The translations under genes were made by a program, and so were the position numbers. The notes below the pieces were generated by a model. That model had not been told where the DNA came from and ran no database searches. It saw only the letters and a list, made by a program, of their open reading frames with translations. Below are positions 5,178 through 12,125 of a stretch of 12,963 nucleotides of DNA, piece by piece (the first letter of the stretch is position 1; each line of letters begins with the position of its first letter). This DNA comes from CAZYPU01 sp049642705 (GTDB lineage: Bacteria; Omnitrophota; Gorgyraeia; JABMRN01; RBG-13-46-9), in contig JBARPB010000049.1 of the NCBI GenBank assembly GCA_049642705.1, positions 1 through 12,963 on the forward strand. The letters run 5' to 3'.

Positions 5178-5789
5178 TTATTTCGTGGTAAGAGTCGTCT
5201 CTCTTCTGCAACGCGCGCAGAGAATCTTTACTCTGTCGGAGCGGCCGTGGTCTTTTAGCGCGGATATGATGTTCTCATCTATAATTCCGAGGGTTTTAAG
5301 GCGCAAAAGGTATAGGGTGGGGCTTGAATATGTCAGTTCGCCCAGCTTTTCGGATATCCACTTCAGGTGGTCCTTGCAGGCGATCGGCTCGCCGCATATT
5401 TCGCAAAGGGCGAGTTCCTTTTCGATCGCCTCAAAGGCTTCTTTTCTGTCAAAAAACGAAAGTTCCCATTCGTTGGACAGTTTAATTCCTTCGTGCTCGT
5501 TGATGCAGACTGCTTCGCATTGCCCGCAGAATATGCACGTATCCATATAATGGATCATGACGCGCTTTGCGACGCCATTATCATCAATAATATCTTTGTG
5601 CGCAATGGCGCCGACAGGACACACCTCTTCGCAAGCCGTGCACCCAACGCATTTTTTATCGTCGAATTTGGGTTTTCCCCTGAAATTCGGGTGCGGCACA
5701 TGCGGCACCTTCGGGAATTTCGAAGTGTACGGACCCTTTATAAGCGCCTTTACCGCCTCTATTAGTTCCCTTACTTTCGGTAATTTCAC
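5178..5789 (-). CDS. Two-[4Fe-4S] ferredoxin subunit of group 4 hydrogenase (HycF/EchF/NuoI-like)
   Basis: A 203-residue iron-sulfur subunit expected to pass electrons to the hydrogenase module on the cytoplasmic side. Two clusters are clear: CVGCTACEEVCP (C47, C50, C53, C57) and CIFCGQCEAVC (C85, C88, C91, C95). The N-terminal 40 residues carry the basic, Pro-rich region typical of NuoI-like subunits. The C-terminal half contains CEIC (C129, C132) and CARC (C191, C194), four cysteines that could form a further metal site as in HycF/HyfH-type proteins. The start is a GTG that overlaps the mrpG stop as GTGA, with a GAGG site upstream. It ends the structural block and directly precedes the maturation genes. 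Confidence 0.9.
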   Translation of the reverse strand: MKLPKVRELIEAVKALIKGPYTSKFPKVPHVPHPNFRGKPKFDDKKCVGCTACEEVCPVGAIAHKDIIDDNGVAKRVMIHYMDTCIFCGQCEAVCINEHEGIKLSNEWELSFFDRKEAFEAIEKELALCEICGEPIACKDHLKWISEKLGELTYSSPTLYLLRLKTLGIIDENIISALKDHGRSDRVKILCARCRRETTLTTK

Positions 5790-6121
5790 GCTTCGCCCTC
5801 TTTATCTTCCTTGTATCGGTCCACGACGCTTCCTTCCCAGAGCTTAACCCCTGCGCGGTGCGCGCCCCTTGCTATTGCGTGCGCGGCAACCGGCGATGTC
5901 AGGACAAGAAATATTATGCATAAAAGCGCTTTTATCCCCGGTGCAGTAAATCCTACCATGAGAAATGCCCCGAATAGTATACTGCAGGTGCCGAGAGTGA
6001 CGCATTTGGTTGCGGCCTGCAACCTATTATATACGTCGGGCAGCCGCACAAGCCCGAGGCACCCCAAAACATCGAAGGCCAAACCCACCGTTATGAATAT
6101 CAAACCTATCGCGTTACTCAT
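5786..6121 (-). CDS. mrpG: Mrp antiporter subunit MrpG/MnhG (MbhC-like)
   Basis: A 111-residue, three-helix membrane protein of the MrpG/MnhG family, a small subunit of the multi-component Na+/H+ antiporter module shared with Mbh-type hydrogenases. Family signatures are RLPDVYNRLQAATK (residues 26-39) and LTSPVAAHAIARGAH (74-88). Its start overlaps the mrpF end by 8 bp in the arrangement GATGAGTAA, the same overlap used at the start of mrpB, and its stop overlaps the ferredoxin start. Confidence 0.95.
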   Translation of the reverse strand: MSNAIGLIFITVGLAFDVLGCLGLVRLPDVYNRLQAATKCVTLGTCSILFGAFLMVGFTAPGIKALLCIIFLVLTSPVAAHAIARGAHRAGVKLWEGSVVDRYKEDKEGEA

Positions 6122-6482
6122 CGAACCCTTTTCCTTCCAGGTATTTTGAAAGCGCCAGCGTGCTTATAAAGCTCTGGAGGGCCCAGGCTATCCCGATGTC
6201 AATATACCAGGACCTTCCCGTCGAAATAGTCAACACAGCGCAAAGGCCCACGATCATAATCCCTAAAATATCCACAGCCACAATTCTATCGGCGCCGGTG
6301 GGGCCTTTCCATACACGGTAAAGGCATAACGCGCACGCGAGAATTATAATGTAAAGTACCCTTCCTAAAAATCCAAGATAGGGCAGGTCCGGGTAAAAAA
6401 GAAACGGGGCCGGTCGTACGATAACCAATGTTATTATACTTATTAAAATAACCGCGCCGACAAACCACTTTAGGATTTTCAA
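6114..6482 (-). CDS. mrpF: Mrp antiporter subunit MrpF/MnhF (MbhB-like), with extra N-terminal helix
   Basis: The conserved core YRVWKGPTGADRIVAVDILG followed by IDIGIAWALQSFISTLALSKYLEGK identifies MrpF/MnhF, a three-helix subunit of the antiporter module. At 122 residues it is about 30 longer than usual, because residues 1-35 add a hydrophobic segment (WFVGAVILISIITLVIV) before the standard first helix. The start is a TTG at 6480-6482, supported by a GGGAGG site 7 bases upstream; no ATG lies early enough in the reading frame to give the core protein. It follows mrpE by 12 bp. Confidence 0.92.
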   Translation of the reverse strand: MKILKWFVGAVILISIITLVIVRPAPFLFYPDLPYLGFLGRVLYIIILACALCLYRVWKGPTGADRIVAVDILGIMIVGLCAVLTISTGRSWYIDIGIAWALQSFISTLALSKYLEGKGFDE

Positions 6483-6494
6483 CTCTTTCCCTCC

Positions 6495-6992
6495 CTAATC
6501 AAAGATTTTCTTCAATATTTTTTCAAAACGCGCCACGATAATTCTTGTAGCCCCATCAATGTCTTTTTGCTTTACGTCGATCCAGTGGACGTATAAAACG
6601 CCCTTTTCGCTGTCTATGTCCACGCTTAAAGTGCCCGGCGTGAGCGTTATGGAGTTGGCCAGAAATGTAAGGGCCGTATCCGATCTTAACGACGTTCTTA
6701 CTTTCACTATACCCGGTTTTATGGGTAGCATCGGGTGAAGGACCCGGTAGGCAACGTCTATGTTCGCCTTGACAACCTCCCACAGGAATACCGGCAGGTA
6801 CCAGGCGAGAAAATAGATGTACCGCATCGGGTGCTTCAAGACGTGCGGCCTCTGTATGAATAAATCTCCCGTAATAAATGCGATGAAAGCCGCTACGAAA
6901 ATACCGACGACAATATGCTGCCAGTCAGGCACCCAGCTTAAAAGGCACCACATGAAAAAGGCAATAATGAATAAAATAATTCTGCTTTTCAT
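6495..6992 (-). CDS. mrpE: Mrp antiporter subunit MrpE/MnhE (MbhA-like)
   Basis: A 165-residue MrpE/MnhE protein. Two closely spaced hydrophobic N-terminal segments with VPDWQHIVVGIFVA are followed by YFLAWYLPVFLWEVVKANIDVAYRVL, and then a soluble domain with KVRTSLRSDTALTFLANSITLTPGTLSVDID, the family's most conserved stretch. Its role in the complex is structural or assembly-related; it is not one of the ion-channel subunits. The start lies one base after the mrpD stop. Confidence 0.94.
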   Translation of the reverse strand: MKSRIILFIIAFFMWCLLSWVPDWQHIVVGIFVAAFIAFITGDLFIQRPHVLKHPMRYIYFLAWYLPVFLWEVVKANIDVAYRVLHPMLPIKPGIVKVRTSLRSDTALTFLANSITLTPGTLSVDIDSEKGVLYVHWIDVKQKDIDGATRIIVARFEKILKKIFD

Positions 6993-6993
6993 A

Positions 6994-8499
6994 TTATTGT
7001 ATATTGCTTAAAACTAAATCAGCGTAATCCAGGCCCCCCATAATTACGTCTCTTGCCCTGTCCAAGAAAATGCCTGCCAGACCGGGTATAAGCAGAACGC
7101 CACCTGCCAAACATATAAATGCCAGGGCAATCATCGATAATCTCATAAAAAACGGGACTTCTTTTATTCCGCTCCACCGATCTCTCAAGGTGCCGAAAAA
7201 CGCGTATTTAACAACCTTTAAATACATTGCAAGGGTCAATATGCCTATCAATGCGGCCCAGAAAGCGTATCCAAACCTTCCGGCCTCGACGAGAGCGATT
7301 ATAATTAATAACTTGCTCCAGAAACCGCTAAAGGGCGGAACGCCCGCAACCGACATGGACGCAGTCAAACCGGTCGTCGCCGTTACCGGCATTTTCGCAG
7401 CGAGCCCCCCCATCTTTTTGAGGTCGCGCGTTCCCGTCGCATACACTACGGCTCCTGAATTTAAAAAGAGTAGCGATTTAAATACAGAATGGTTAAAAAG
7501 ATGAAACAAACCTCCTAATACGCCGAGCGGCGTACCGAGGCCGATACCCAGAATAATATAGCCTATCTGGCTTATGGAAGAGTATGCCAGAAGTCTTTTA
7601 AAGTCCCATTGACCGAGGGCCAATAACCCCCCCACAACCATTGATAGGGTCCCCAAAAACATCAGGATTGCCGATATCGACGCGTTTACGCCGATTACAT
7701 TATAGAATATCCTGCACAGCGCATATATGCCGAGAGCTTTTATTAAAATACCTGATAGCATAGCCGAGATAGGCGCCGGAGCGGAAGGGTGTGCATCCGG
7801 AAGCCAGGCATGAAAAGGAACAAGCGCGGCCTTCAGCCCGAAGCCCATAAGGAAAAGGACGCTTATCATCAAAACGATATTTTCGGAATTCTTTGCCGCT
7901 AATACATTCGCCATATCCGCCATATTAAGCGTTGAGGTAAAGCTGTATAAAATCGCGATGCCAAGCAGAATAAAAAGCGAAGCTACGGTGCCCATGACCG
8001 CATATTTGAAAGCGGCTTCGAGTTCGTGCTTTTCCGTCCCGAATGCAACCAAAGCATAACTTGCCACAGAGGCAATTTCCAAAAATACGAAAAGGTTGAA
8101 CATGTCGCCTGTTACCACGACGCCGTTCATGCCCGCTACCATAAGGAGAAATAACGTATAAAATTTCCATTTGGATGTAAAATGCTCCATGTAGTTTACC
8201 GCATAGAGCGAAACAAAAAATGCAACGAGATTTACTGTAACGAGCATAAACGCCGTAAGGCCGTCCAAAACCATCGCTATTCCTATGGGCGCTTTCCACG
8301 CGCCGACGCTATAGACAAGTACCCCGTATACATTTACTATCCTGACGGACGCAACGGCGCCCACAAGTAAAACAAACGTTGTAAGGCCGCCCATAAAATC
8401 CGGCATCCATTTTACGCGTTTCCCTACTATCGCGGTAATGAACGAACCCGCAAGCGGTATGGCTACGAAAAGCGGTATAATGTGAGTCGCCAGGATCAT
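6994..8499 (-). CDS. mrpD: Antiporter-like ion-translocating subunit MrpD/MnhD (MbhH, NuoN/M-like)
   Basis: A 501-residue polytopic membrane protein of the proton-conducting complex I antiporter family. The residues needed for ion transfer are present: Glu141 in the TM5 segment LFVFLEIASVASY, Lys223 in GFGLKAALVPFHAWLPDAHPSAPAPISA, Lys254 in SGILIKALGIYALCRI, and Lys341 in FNHSVFKSLLFL. Together with MrpA-type parts and MrpB, C, E, F and G it makes the Na+/H+ module. The start overlaps the mrpC stop as ATGA. Confidence 0.95.
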   Translation of the reverse strand: MILATHIIPLFVAIPLAGSFITAIVGKRVKWMPDFMGGLTTFVLLVGAVASVRIVNVYGVLVYSVGAWKAPIGIAMVLDGLTAFMLVTVNLVAFFVSLYAVNYMEHFTSKWKFYTLFLLMVAGMNGVVVTGDMFNLFVFLEIASVASYALVAFGTEKHELEAAFKYAVMGTVASLFILLGIAILYSFTSTLNMADMANVLAAKNSENIVLMISVLFLMGFGLKAALVPFHAWLPDAHPSAPAPISAMLSGILIKALGIYALCRIFYNVIGVNASISAILMFLGTLSMVVGGLLALGQWDFKRLLAYSSISQIGYIILGIGLGTPLGVLGGLFHLFNHSVFKSLLFLNSGAVVYATGTRDLKKMGGLAAKMPVTATTGLTASMSVAGVPPFSGFWSKLLIIIALVEAGRFGYAFWAALIGILTLAMYLKVVKYAFFGTLRDRWSGIKEVPFFMRLSMIALAFICLAGGVLLIPGLAGIFLDRARDVIMGGLDYADLVLSNIQ

Positions 8500-8834
8500 C
8501 CTTTTAGTTCCTTGATCTTTGTAATATCGAACGTGCCGTATTTTTCATAAATCCTCATGGCAATCCCTACCAAAAGAGCGGTGGTCGCTAAACCTATAAC
8601 TATTGCCGTAAGGACAAGTGCCTGCGGAAGCGGGTCGACCATGTTTATGACCACGGTATCCGGTGAATGAATCGGGGCGCGGCCTTCCATGCGATACGCC
8701 CCCAAAATGAAAAAAAGGTTTACCGCATACTCCGATATAATAATGCCGATGATGATTTTAATAATATTGCGCTTTCTTAAAATGCAGTAAATCCCCAGTA
8801 AAAAAAGTGTCAGGCAAAGTAAATAAAGGATCAT
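8496..8834 (-). CDS. mrpC: Mrp antiporter subunit MrpC/MnhC (MbhG, NuoK-like)
   Basis: A 112-residue NuoK-like subunit with three helices. The signature PDTVVINMVDPLPQALVLTAIVIGLATTALLV is that of MrpC/MnhC. Glu35 in ISEYAVNL may occupy the place of the functional NuoK glutamate, though this was judged by eye only. Four-base ATGA overlaps with both mrpB and mrpD indicate tight translational coupling. Confidence 0.95.
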   Translation of the reverse strand: MILYLLCLTLFLLGIYCILRKRNIIKIIIGIIISEYAVNLFFILGAYRMEGRAPIHSPDTVVINMVDPLPQALVLTAIVIGLATTALLVGIAMRIYEKYGTFDITKIKELKG

Positions 8835-9292
8835 CTCTTCTTCTCTTTTCTCTCCGGTTCGAATTTTAAGAGTACCAGCGCCGCAAAAATCGCGAAAAGT
8901 CCGGCGCCTACTTTTATACTTATGGCTATGTTGGCAAGCGGTATTATGCCGGCGCTGAAGAGTCTGAACTGTTGGCCCTTAGGCAGTAGATTCAGGAAAA
9001 AATATCCCGCCGTGAAACCTAAAAGCGCGAGTCCCAAAAACATTATCGCGCCTGCTCCTTCCAGAAATGATGTCGCGGCCTTTGGCAGCTTCCGCAAAGA
9101 CACTTCTTTGCCGTAGGCAAGCATAAGATGGACAAAGGAAAGTGCTATAATAACGCCACCCGCGAAACCGCCGCCGGGCGTAATGTGGCCGTGCGAAAGG
9201 ATGTAAATTCCGTAGAGGAGTATAAGCCCTACGGTAAGGCGCGTAATCGTCTTTACGATGAGAGACATGCCTTTTTCGCGTTCTTTACTCAT
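8831..9292 (-). CDS. mrpB: Mrp antiporter subunit MrpB/MnhB (MbhF-like)
   Basis: A 153-residue four-helix protein of the MnhB family, recognised by LSHGHITPGGGFAGGVIIALSF (residues about 28-49) and a Gly-rich helix 2 after a short basic loop. The C-terminus is highly charged (EPERKEKKR). The ATG at 9290-9292 overlaps the end of the MbhD-MbhE fusion gene by 8 bp, with a GAGGA ribosome binding site that lies in the acidic tail codons of that gene. Confidence 0.94.
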   Translation of the reverse strand: MSKEREKGMSLIVKTITRLTVGLILLYGIYILSHGHITPGGGFAGGVIIALSFVHLMLAYGKEVSLRKLPKAATSFLEGAGAIMFLGLALLGFTAGYFFLNLLPKGQQFRLFSAGIIPLANIAISIKVGAGLFAIFAALVLLKFEPERKEKKR

Positions 9293-9836
9293 CTTCTTCC
9301 TCGGGTATTATTTGCCCTTTCTTCTTCCTTCCCACTTTGCGGACAATCGCTAAAACGCCTATCACTGCGGTAAACAATACCGTCGCCTCTCCCAGCGTAT
9401 CAAAAGCCCTGTAATCCAGTATAACTGACGCCACAATATTAGCAGCGCCTGTTTTCGCAAGGCCTTCTTTTAAATATATGCTTGCAACCCTCATTATCGG
9501 ATATCCGAATTCCGGCAAATCCCTGAAACATTTCCCTGCCACAAACAGCAAAACAGCCATAAAACAAACCGTTATTAGGGTATTCAAAATCCATCTGCCC
9601 GATGTCGAAAACAGAAGGTCTTTGCGCAGGGTTGCTCTTATCAATATAATAAGCGCCAGTATCTCAACGACAAGTTGCGTGATTGCCACGTCGGGTGCTT
9701 TAAGTATTAAGAAAACTATTGAAAGAGCCAGTCCTACGGCGCCCACAGCCACGACGGAGGAAAGGAGATCCTTCATCTCTATGGCTATTATGGCGCCGAC
9801 AATCATGAACACGAGTAATATATAGAGCTCGAACAT
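9285..9836 (-). CDS. MbhD-MbhE fusion (MrpA C-terminal domains, DUF4040)
   Basis: A 183-residue membrane protein joining the two small domains that form the C-terminal part of MrpA and are separate genes (mbhD, mbhE) in Pyrococcus. The first half has the MbhD/DUF4040 motif KAPDVAITQLVVE (residues 46-58). The second half has LAKTGAANIVASVILDYRAF and DTLGEATVLFTAVIG (127-160), the MbhE/MrpA signature. It ends in a charged tail, EEEDE. It starts 4 bp after the NuoL-like gene with a GAGGT site. With that gene it supplies all the pieces of MrpA in split form. Confidence 0.9.
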   Translation of the reverse strand: MFELYILLVFMIVGAIIAIEMKDLLSSVVAVGAVGLALSIVFLILKAPDVAITQLVVEILALIILIRATLRKDLLFSTSGRWILNTLITVCFMAVLLFVAGKCFRDLPEFGYPIMRVASIYLKEGLAKTGAANIVASVILDYRAFDTLGEATVLFTAVIGVLAIVRKVGRKKKGQIIPEEEDE

Positions 9837-9840
9837 ACGG

Positions 9841-11514
9841 CTACCTCAGGAATATATAGAAAAGAATAATCATGCCGAGAAGGCACCACGAAAGGTACGT
9901 CGGAAGCACGCCGTTATGGATGTATCGCAATACCCTGTTGAATGCGAACGTAAGCTTCGACCCCACCTCGTATATGTCAAATACCTTTCTTTCTGCCAGT
10001 TTATAAATATACTTTAAAGGCCCTATATCACGTATGGTATTATAAAATTCGGTTCCCGAAATTCTCATATCGGGATTGTCTTTTAAGGTCTCACCCCCTA
10101 CAAAAATTTCCGTCTGCCTTGTCCGGACCGCAAGGCCCAGAAGATAGATTACAAAGCCGATTGCGATACCTACTAAAATAAGTACAGTGGCCAAGCCCGG
10201 ATTCCAGACGCCGTAAAATACTACGTTTTCTTTTAGGGCCGGCAATATAAAAATCTTAAGAGGCACACTATAAGCAAATACGCCGAAAATGACACACAAA
10301 GCCGCCAGCGTAACCGTCGGAATCCACATGGTCGGCCCTGTTTCCCGCAATTCGCGACCCGTAACTCGTGACTCGGCGGAGGGCTGTCCCAAGAAAACAG
10401 TATGCACCAACTTCATGAAGCTGGCCAACGTCAGTGCGCTTCCTAACATAGCGGCGGAAAGCCACACTATCCAGAGATGGGAACCGTTCTTCGCCGTTTC
10501 TATCACGCCCTGATAAATCATCCATTTTGACGCGAATCCGTTGAAAGGCGGCACTCCCGATATGGCAAATGCCGCTATCAAAAATGTTATGAAAGTAACG
10601 GGCATGAATCTGGCAAAACCGCCGAGTTTCTCTAGATCCGTGGTTCCGGCTTTTTTCTCTACCGCGCCGCCGCCTAAAAAGAGGCACGATTTGTATATCG
10701 TGTTGTTCAGCATGTGGAAGAGTCCACCTGCAATTCCTATAGGGTTTCCCGTGCCGATCCCCAGGACCATGTATCCGACCTGGCTTACCGCATGATAGCC
10801 CAAAAGTCTTTTCAGGTCATGCTGGACAAGCGCCATCATAACGGCCGCCACGATGGTGACACTTCCCACCACAAGAAGCATCGTGTTCATGGCATGATTC
10901 ATCCGGAACATATCCAATGAAATCCTGGCAAGAAAATATATGCCGAGGAGTTTATCTAAGGACGCCGGCAAAAATGCCGTAACGGTCGTCGGCGCGTCTT
11001 CGGCGGTATCAGGTACCCACGTGTGAAAAGGCATGGCGCCTGCCTTGGCAAACGCGCCTGCGGCAAGGCAAAGGTACGCCAGAATAGAAACTTTGCCCTC
11101 AAGCGCGATATTTATTTTATCCATGTCAAAAGAACCGCTGATACACCAGATAAAAGCAAGCCCGAGCAGCATGAAGGCATCCGTTCCGCCGATTATTATA
11201 AAGGCCTTCTTGGCCGTATACGACGCCTTTTCTTTCCCTCCAAAACCTATTAAAAGGTAGAGAAGGAGCCCTAAAAACCCCCAGAAAACCATAAATAGGA
11301 TAAGATTATTAGAGAATACGGCACCGAGGGAAGCAAGAAGCGTAAGTATTATATACAGGTAATAACGGGGCAATCCTTTTTTCTTTCGCATAAACCCGAA
11401 AGAATAAAAAAGTATAAGCAAAGAGAAGAAAATTACAAATATACCTACAAAAATAGATAGTTTGTCAAATCTGAATAACCCTATTATAAGCGACTGAAAA
11501 TTCACCTGCATCAT
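9841..11514 (-). CDS. NuoL/MrpA-type antiporter-like subunit of group 4 hydrogenase complex
   Basis: A 557-residue polytopic protein of the proton-conducting antiporter family, occupying the MrpA N-terminal role. Lys157 in GAFAKAGAMPFHTWVPD (TM7), Lys188 in SLDKLLGIYFLAR (TM8) and Lys275 in NTIYKSCLFL are present. In the TM5 motif, where NuoL and MrpA carry a Trp-Glu or equivalent glutamate before the YLLIGF segment, this protein reads FWGFLGLLLYLLIGF, with Gly79 (codon GGG) in the place of Glu. Residues 379-393 are encoded by a heptamer repeat. A cytoplasmic-looking segment (465-535, with FVGGE and KVFDIYEVG) precedes the last helix, as in Mbh/Hyf-type subunits. The start overlaps the PhoU-like stop as ATGA. 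Confidence 0.93.
   Translation of the reverse strand: MMQVNFQSLIIGLFRFDKLSIFVGIFVIFFSLLILFYSFGFMRKKKGLPRYYLYIILTLLASLGAVFSNNLILFMVFWGFLGLLLYLLIGFGGKEKASYTAKKAFIIIGGTDAFMLLGLAFIWCISGSFDMDKINIALEGKVSILAYLCLAAGAFAKAGAMPFHTWVPDTAEDAPTTVTAFLPASLDKLLGIYFLARISLDMFRMNHAMNTMLLVVGSVTIVAAVMMALVQHDLKRLLGYHAVSQVGYMVLGIGTGNPIGIAGGLFHMLNNTIYKSCLFLGGGAVEKKAGTTDLEKLGGFARFMPVTFITFLIAAFAISGVPPFNGFASKWMIYQGVIETAKNGSHLWIVWLSAAMLGSALTLASFMKLVHTVFLGQPSAESRVTGRELRETGPTMWIPTVTLAALCVIFGVFAYSVPLKIFILPALKENVVFYGVWNPGLATVLILVGIAIGFVIYLLGLAVRTRQTEIFVGGETLKDNPDMRISGTEFYNTIRDIGPLKYIYKLAERKVFDIYEVGSKLTFAFNRVLRYIHNGVLPTYLSWCLLGMIILFYIFLR
10341..10375 (-). repeat. Heptanucleotide tandem repeat inside the NuoL-like gene
   Basis: On the minus strand five 7-bp units follow without gaps: CGAGTCA, CGAGTTA, CGGGTCG, CGAATTG and a degenerate CGGGAAA, consensus CGRRTYR. 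They encode residues 380-391 (ESRVTGRELRET) in a loop between helices, keeping the frame. Degenerate heptamer arrays of this type are known elsewhere as short tandemly repeated sequences, usually between genes. Confidence 0.7.
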
Positions 11515-12125
11515 TTTTCCTTCGTCTCTTTATATGTCCGCGCTATGTTCGTGCAATGACGGGCAATATTTCCGGTAAAATCAAGCATATCAAAATACAT
11601 GTTTGCCGCACGTGCCTCGCAAATACCTTCGGCTAAACGTTTAAGATGTTCTTTTCTGTATTTCTCGACTAATTCTTTGATTTTTTCGCCGTTATTCAAT
11701 ATGCTGTCTAAAAGCTCGTTTTTATTTGTATTTAAAAATTCCATCGTTAAAATTGCTGACTTTTTCATTGTTTCAAAAACTTCCCTGTACTGCTCTACGC
11801 CAATATCGCTAAAGAAAAGATTCTCCGCAATCTTGATTTCCATCCGTTCCATCAAATAACGCAGTTCGTCGCCCATGCGTTCTATATTCTGCGCGGTCTG
11901 TTCCAGTAAAATAATTTCTCTTTCGGCCTTTTTATCAAGCGTCTTGGCTACCCCGACAACAGAAGCTGTTATCTCCCTCTCCAAATCATCCATGATACGC
12001 TCTTTATTAAGTGCCCTGTTTAAATAGTGAGCATCGTTCTCCATAAACCCCTGATGCACAAGGTTGATCATCTCTGATATGATATCCGCCATTTTCTTAA
12101 GATTTACGGTAATCTTCTCTTTCAT
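11511..12125 (-). CDS. PhoU-like (PhoU/DUF47 helical bundle) protein within the hydrogenase operon
   Basis: A 204-residue, all-helical soluble protein with two PhoU-type three-helix repeats. Repeat 1 (about 1-100) ends with AQNIERMGDELRYLMERM, close to the PhoU LERIGDHA motif with its metal-binding ExxxD (E82, D86). Repeat 2 (about 108-200) ends with TGNIARHCTNIARTY, matching LERIADHATNIAE in outline but with Gly and Arg where the acidic ligands should be. The ATG at 12123-12125 is chosen because it overlaps the large-subunit stop as ATGA; a longer reading into that gene has no support. Its own stop overlaps the next start as ATGA. No phosphate transport genes are nearby. Its function here is unknown. 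Confidence 0.75.
   Translation of the reverse strand: MKEKITVNLKKMADIISEMINLVHQGFMENDAHYLNRALNKERIMDDLEREITASVVGVAKTLDKKAEREIILLEQTAQNIERMGDELRYLMERMEIKIAENLFFSDIGVEQYREVFETMKKSAILTMEFLNTNKNELLDSILNNGEKIKELVEKYRKEHLKRLAEGICEARAANMYFDMLDFTGNIARHCTNIARTYKETKEK

Noticed and set aside
5038..5550. 170-codon plus-strand frame opposite hycI and the ferredoxin gene
   Set aside because: It is a mirror frame of conserved genes; the encoded sequence is Ser/Phe-rich and has no recognisable domain.
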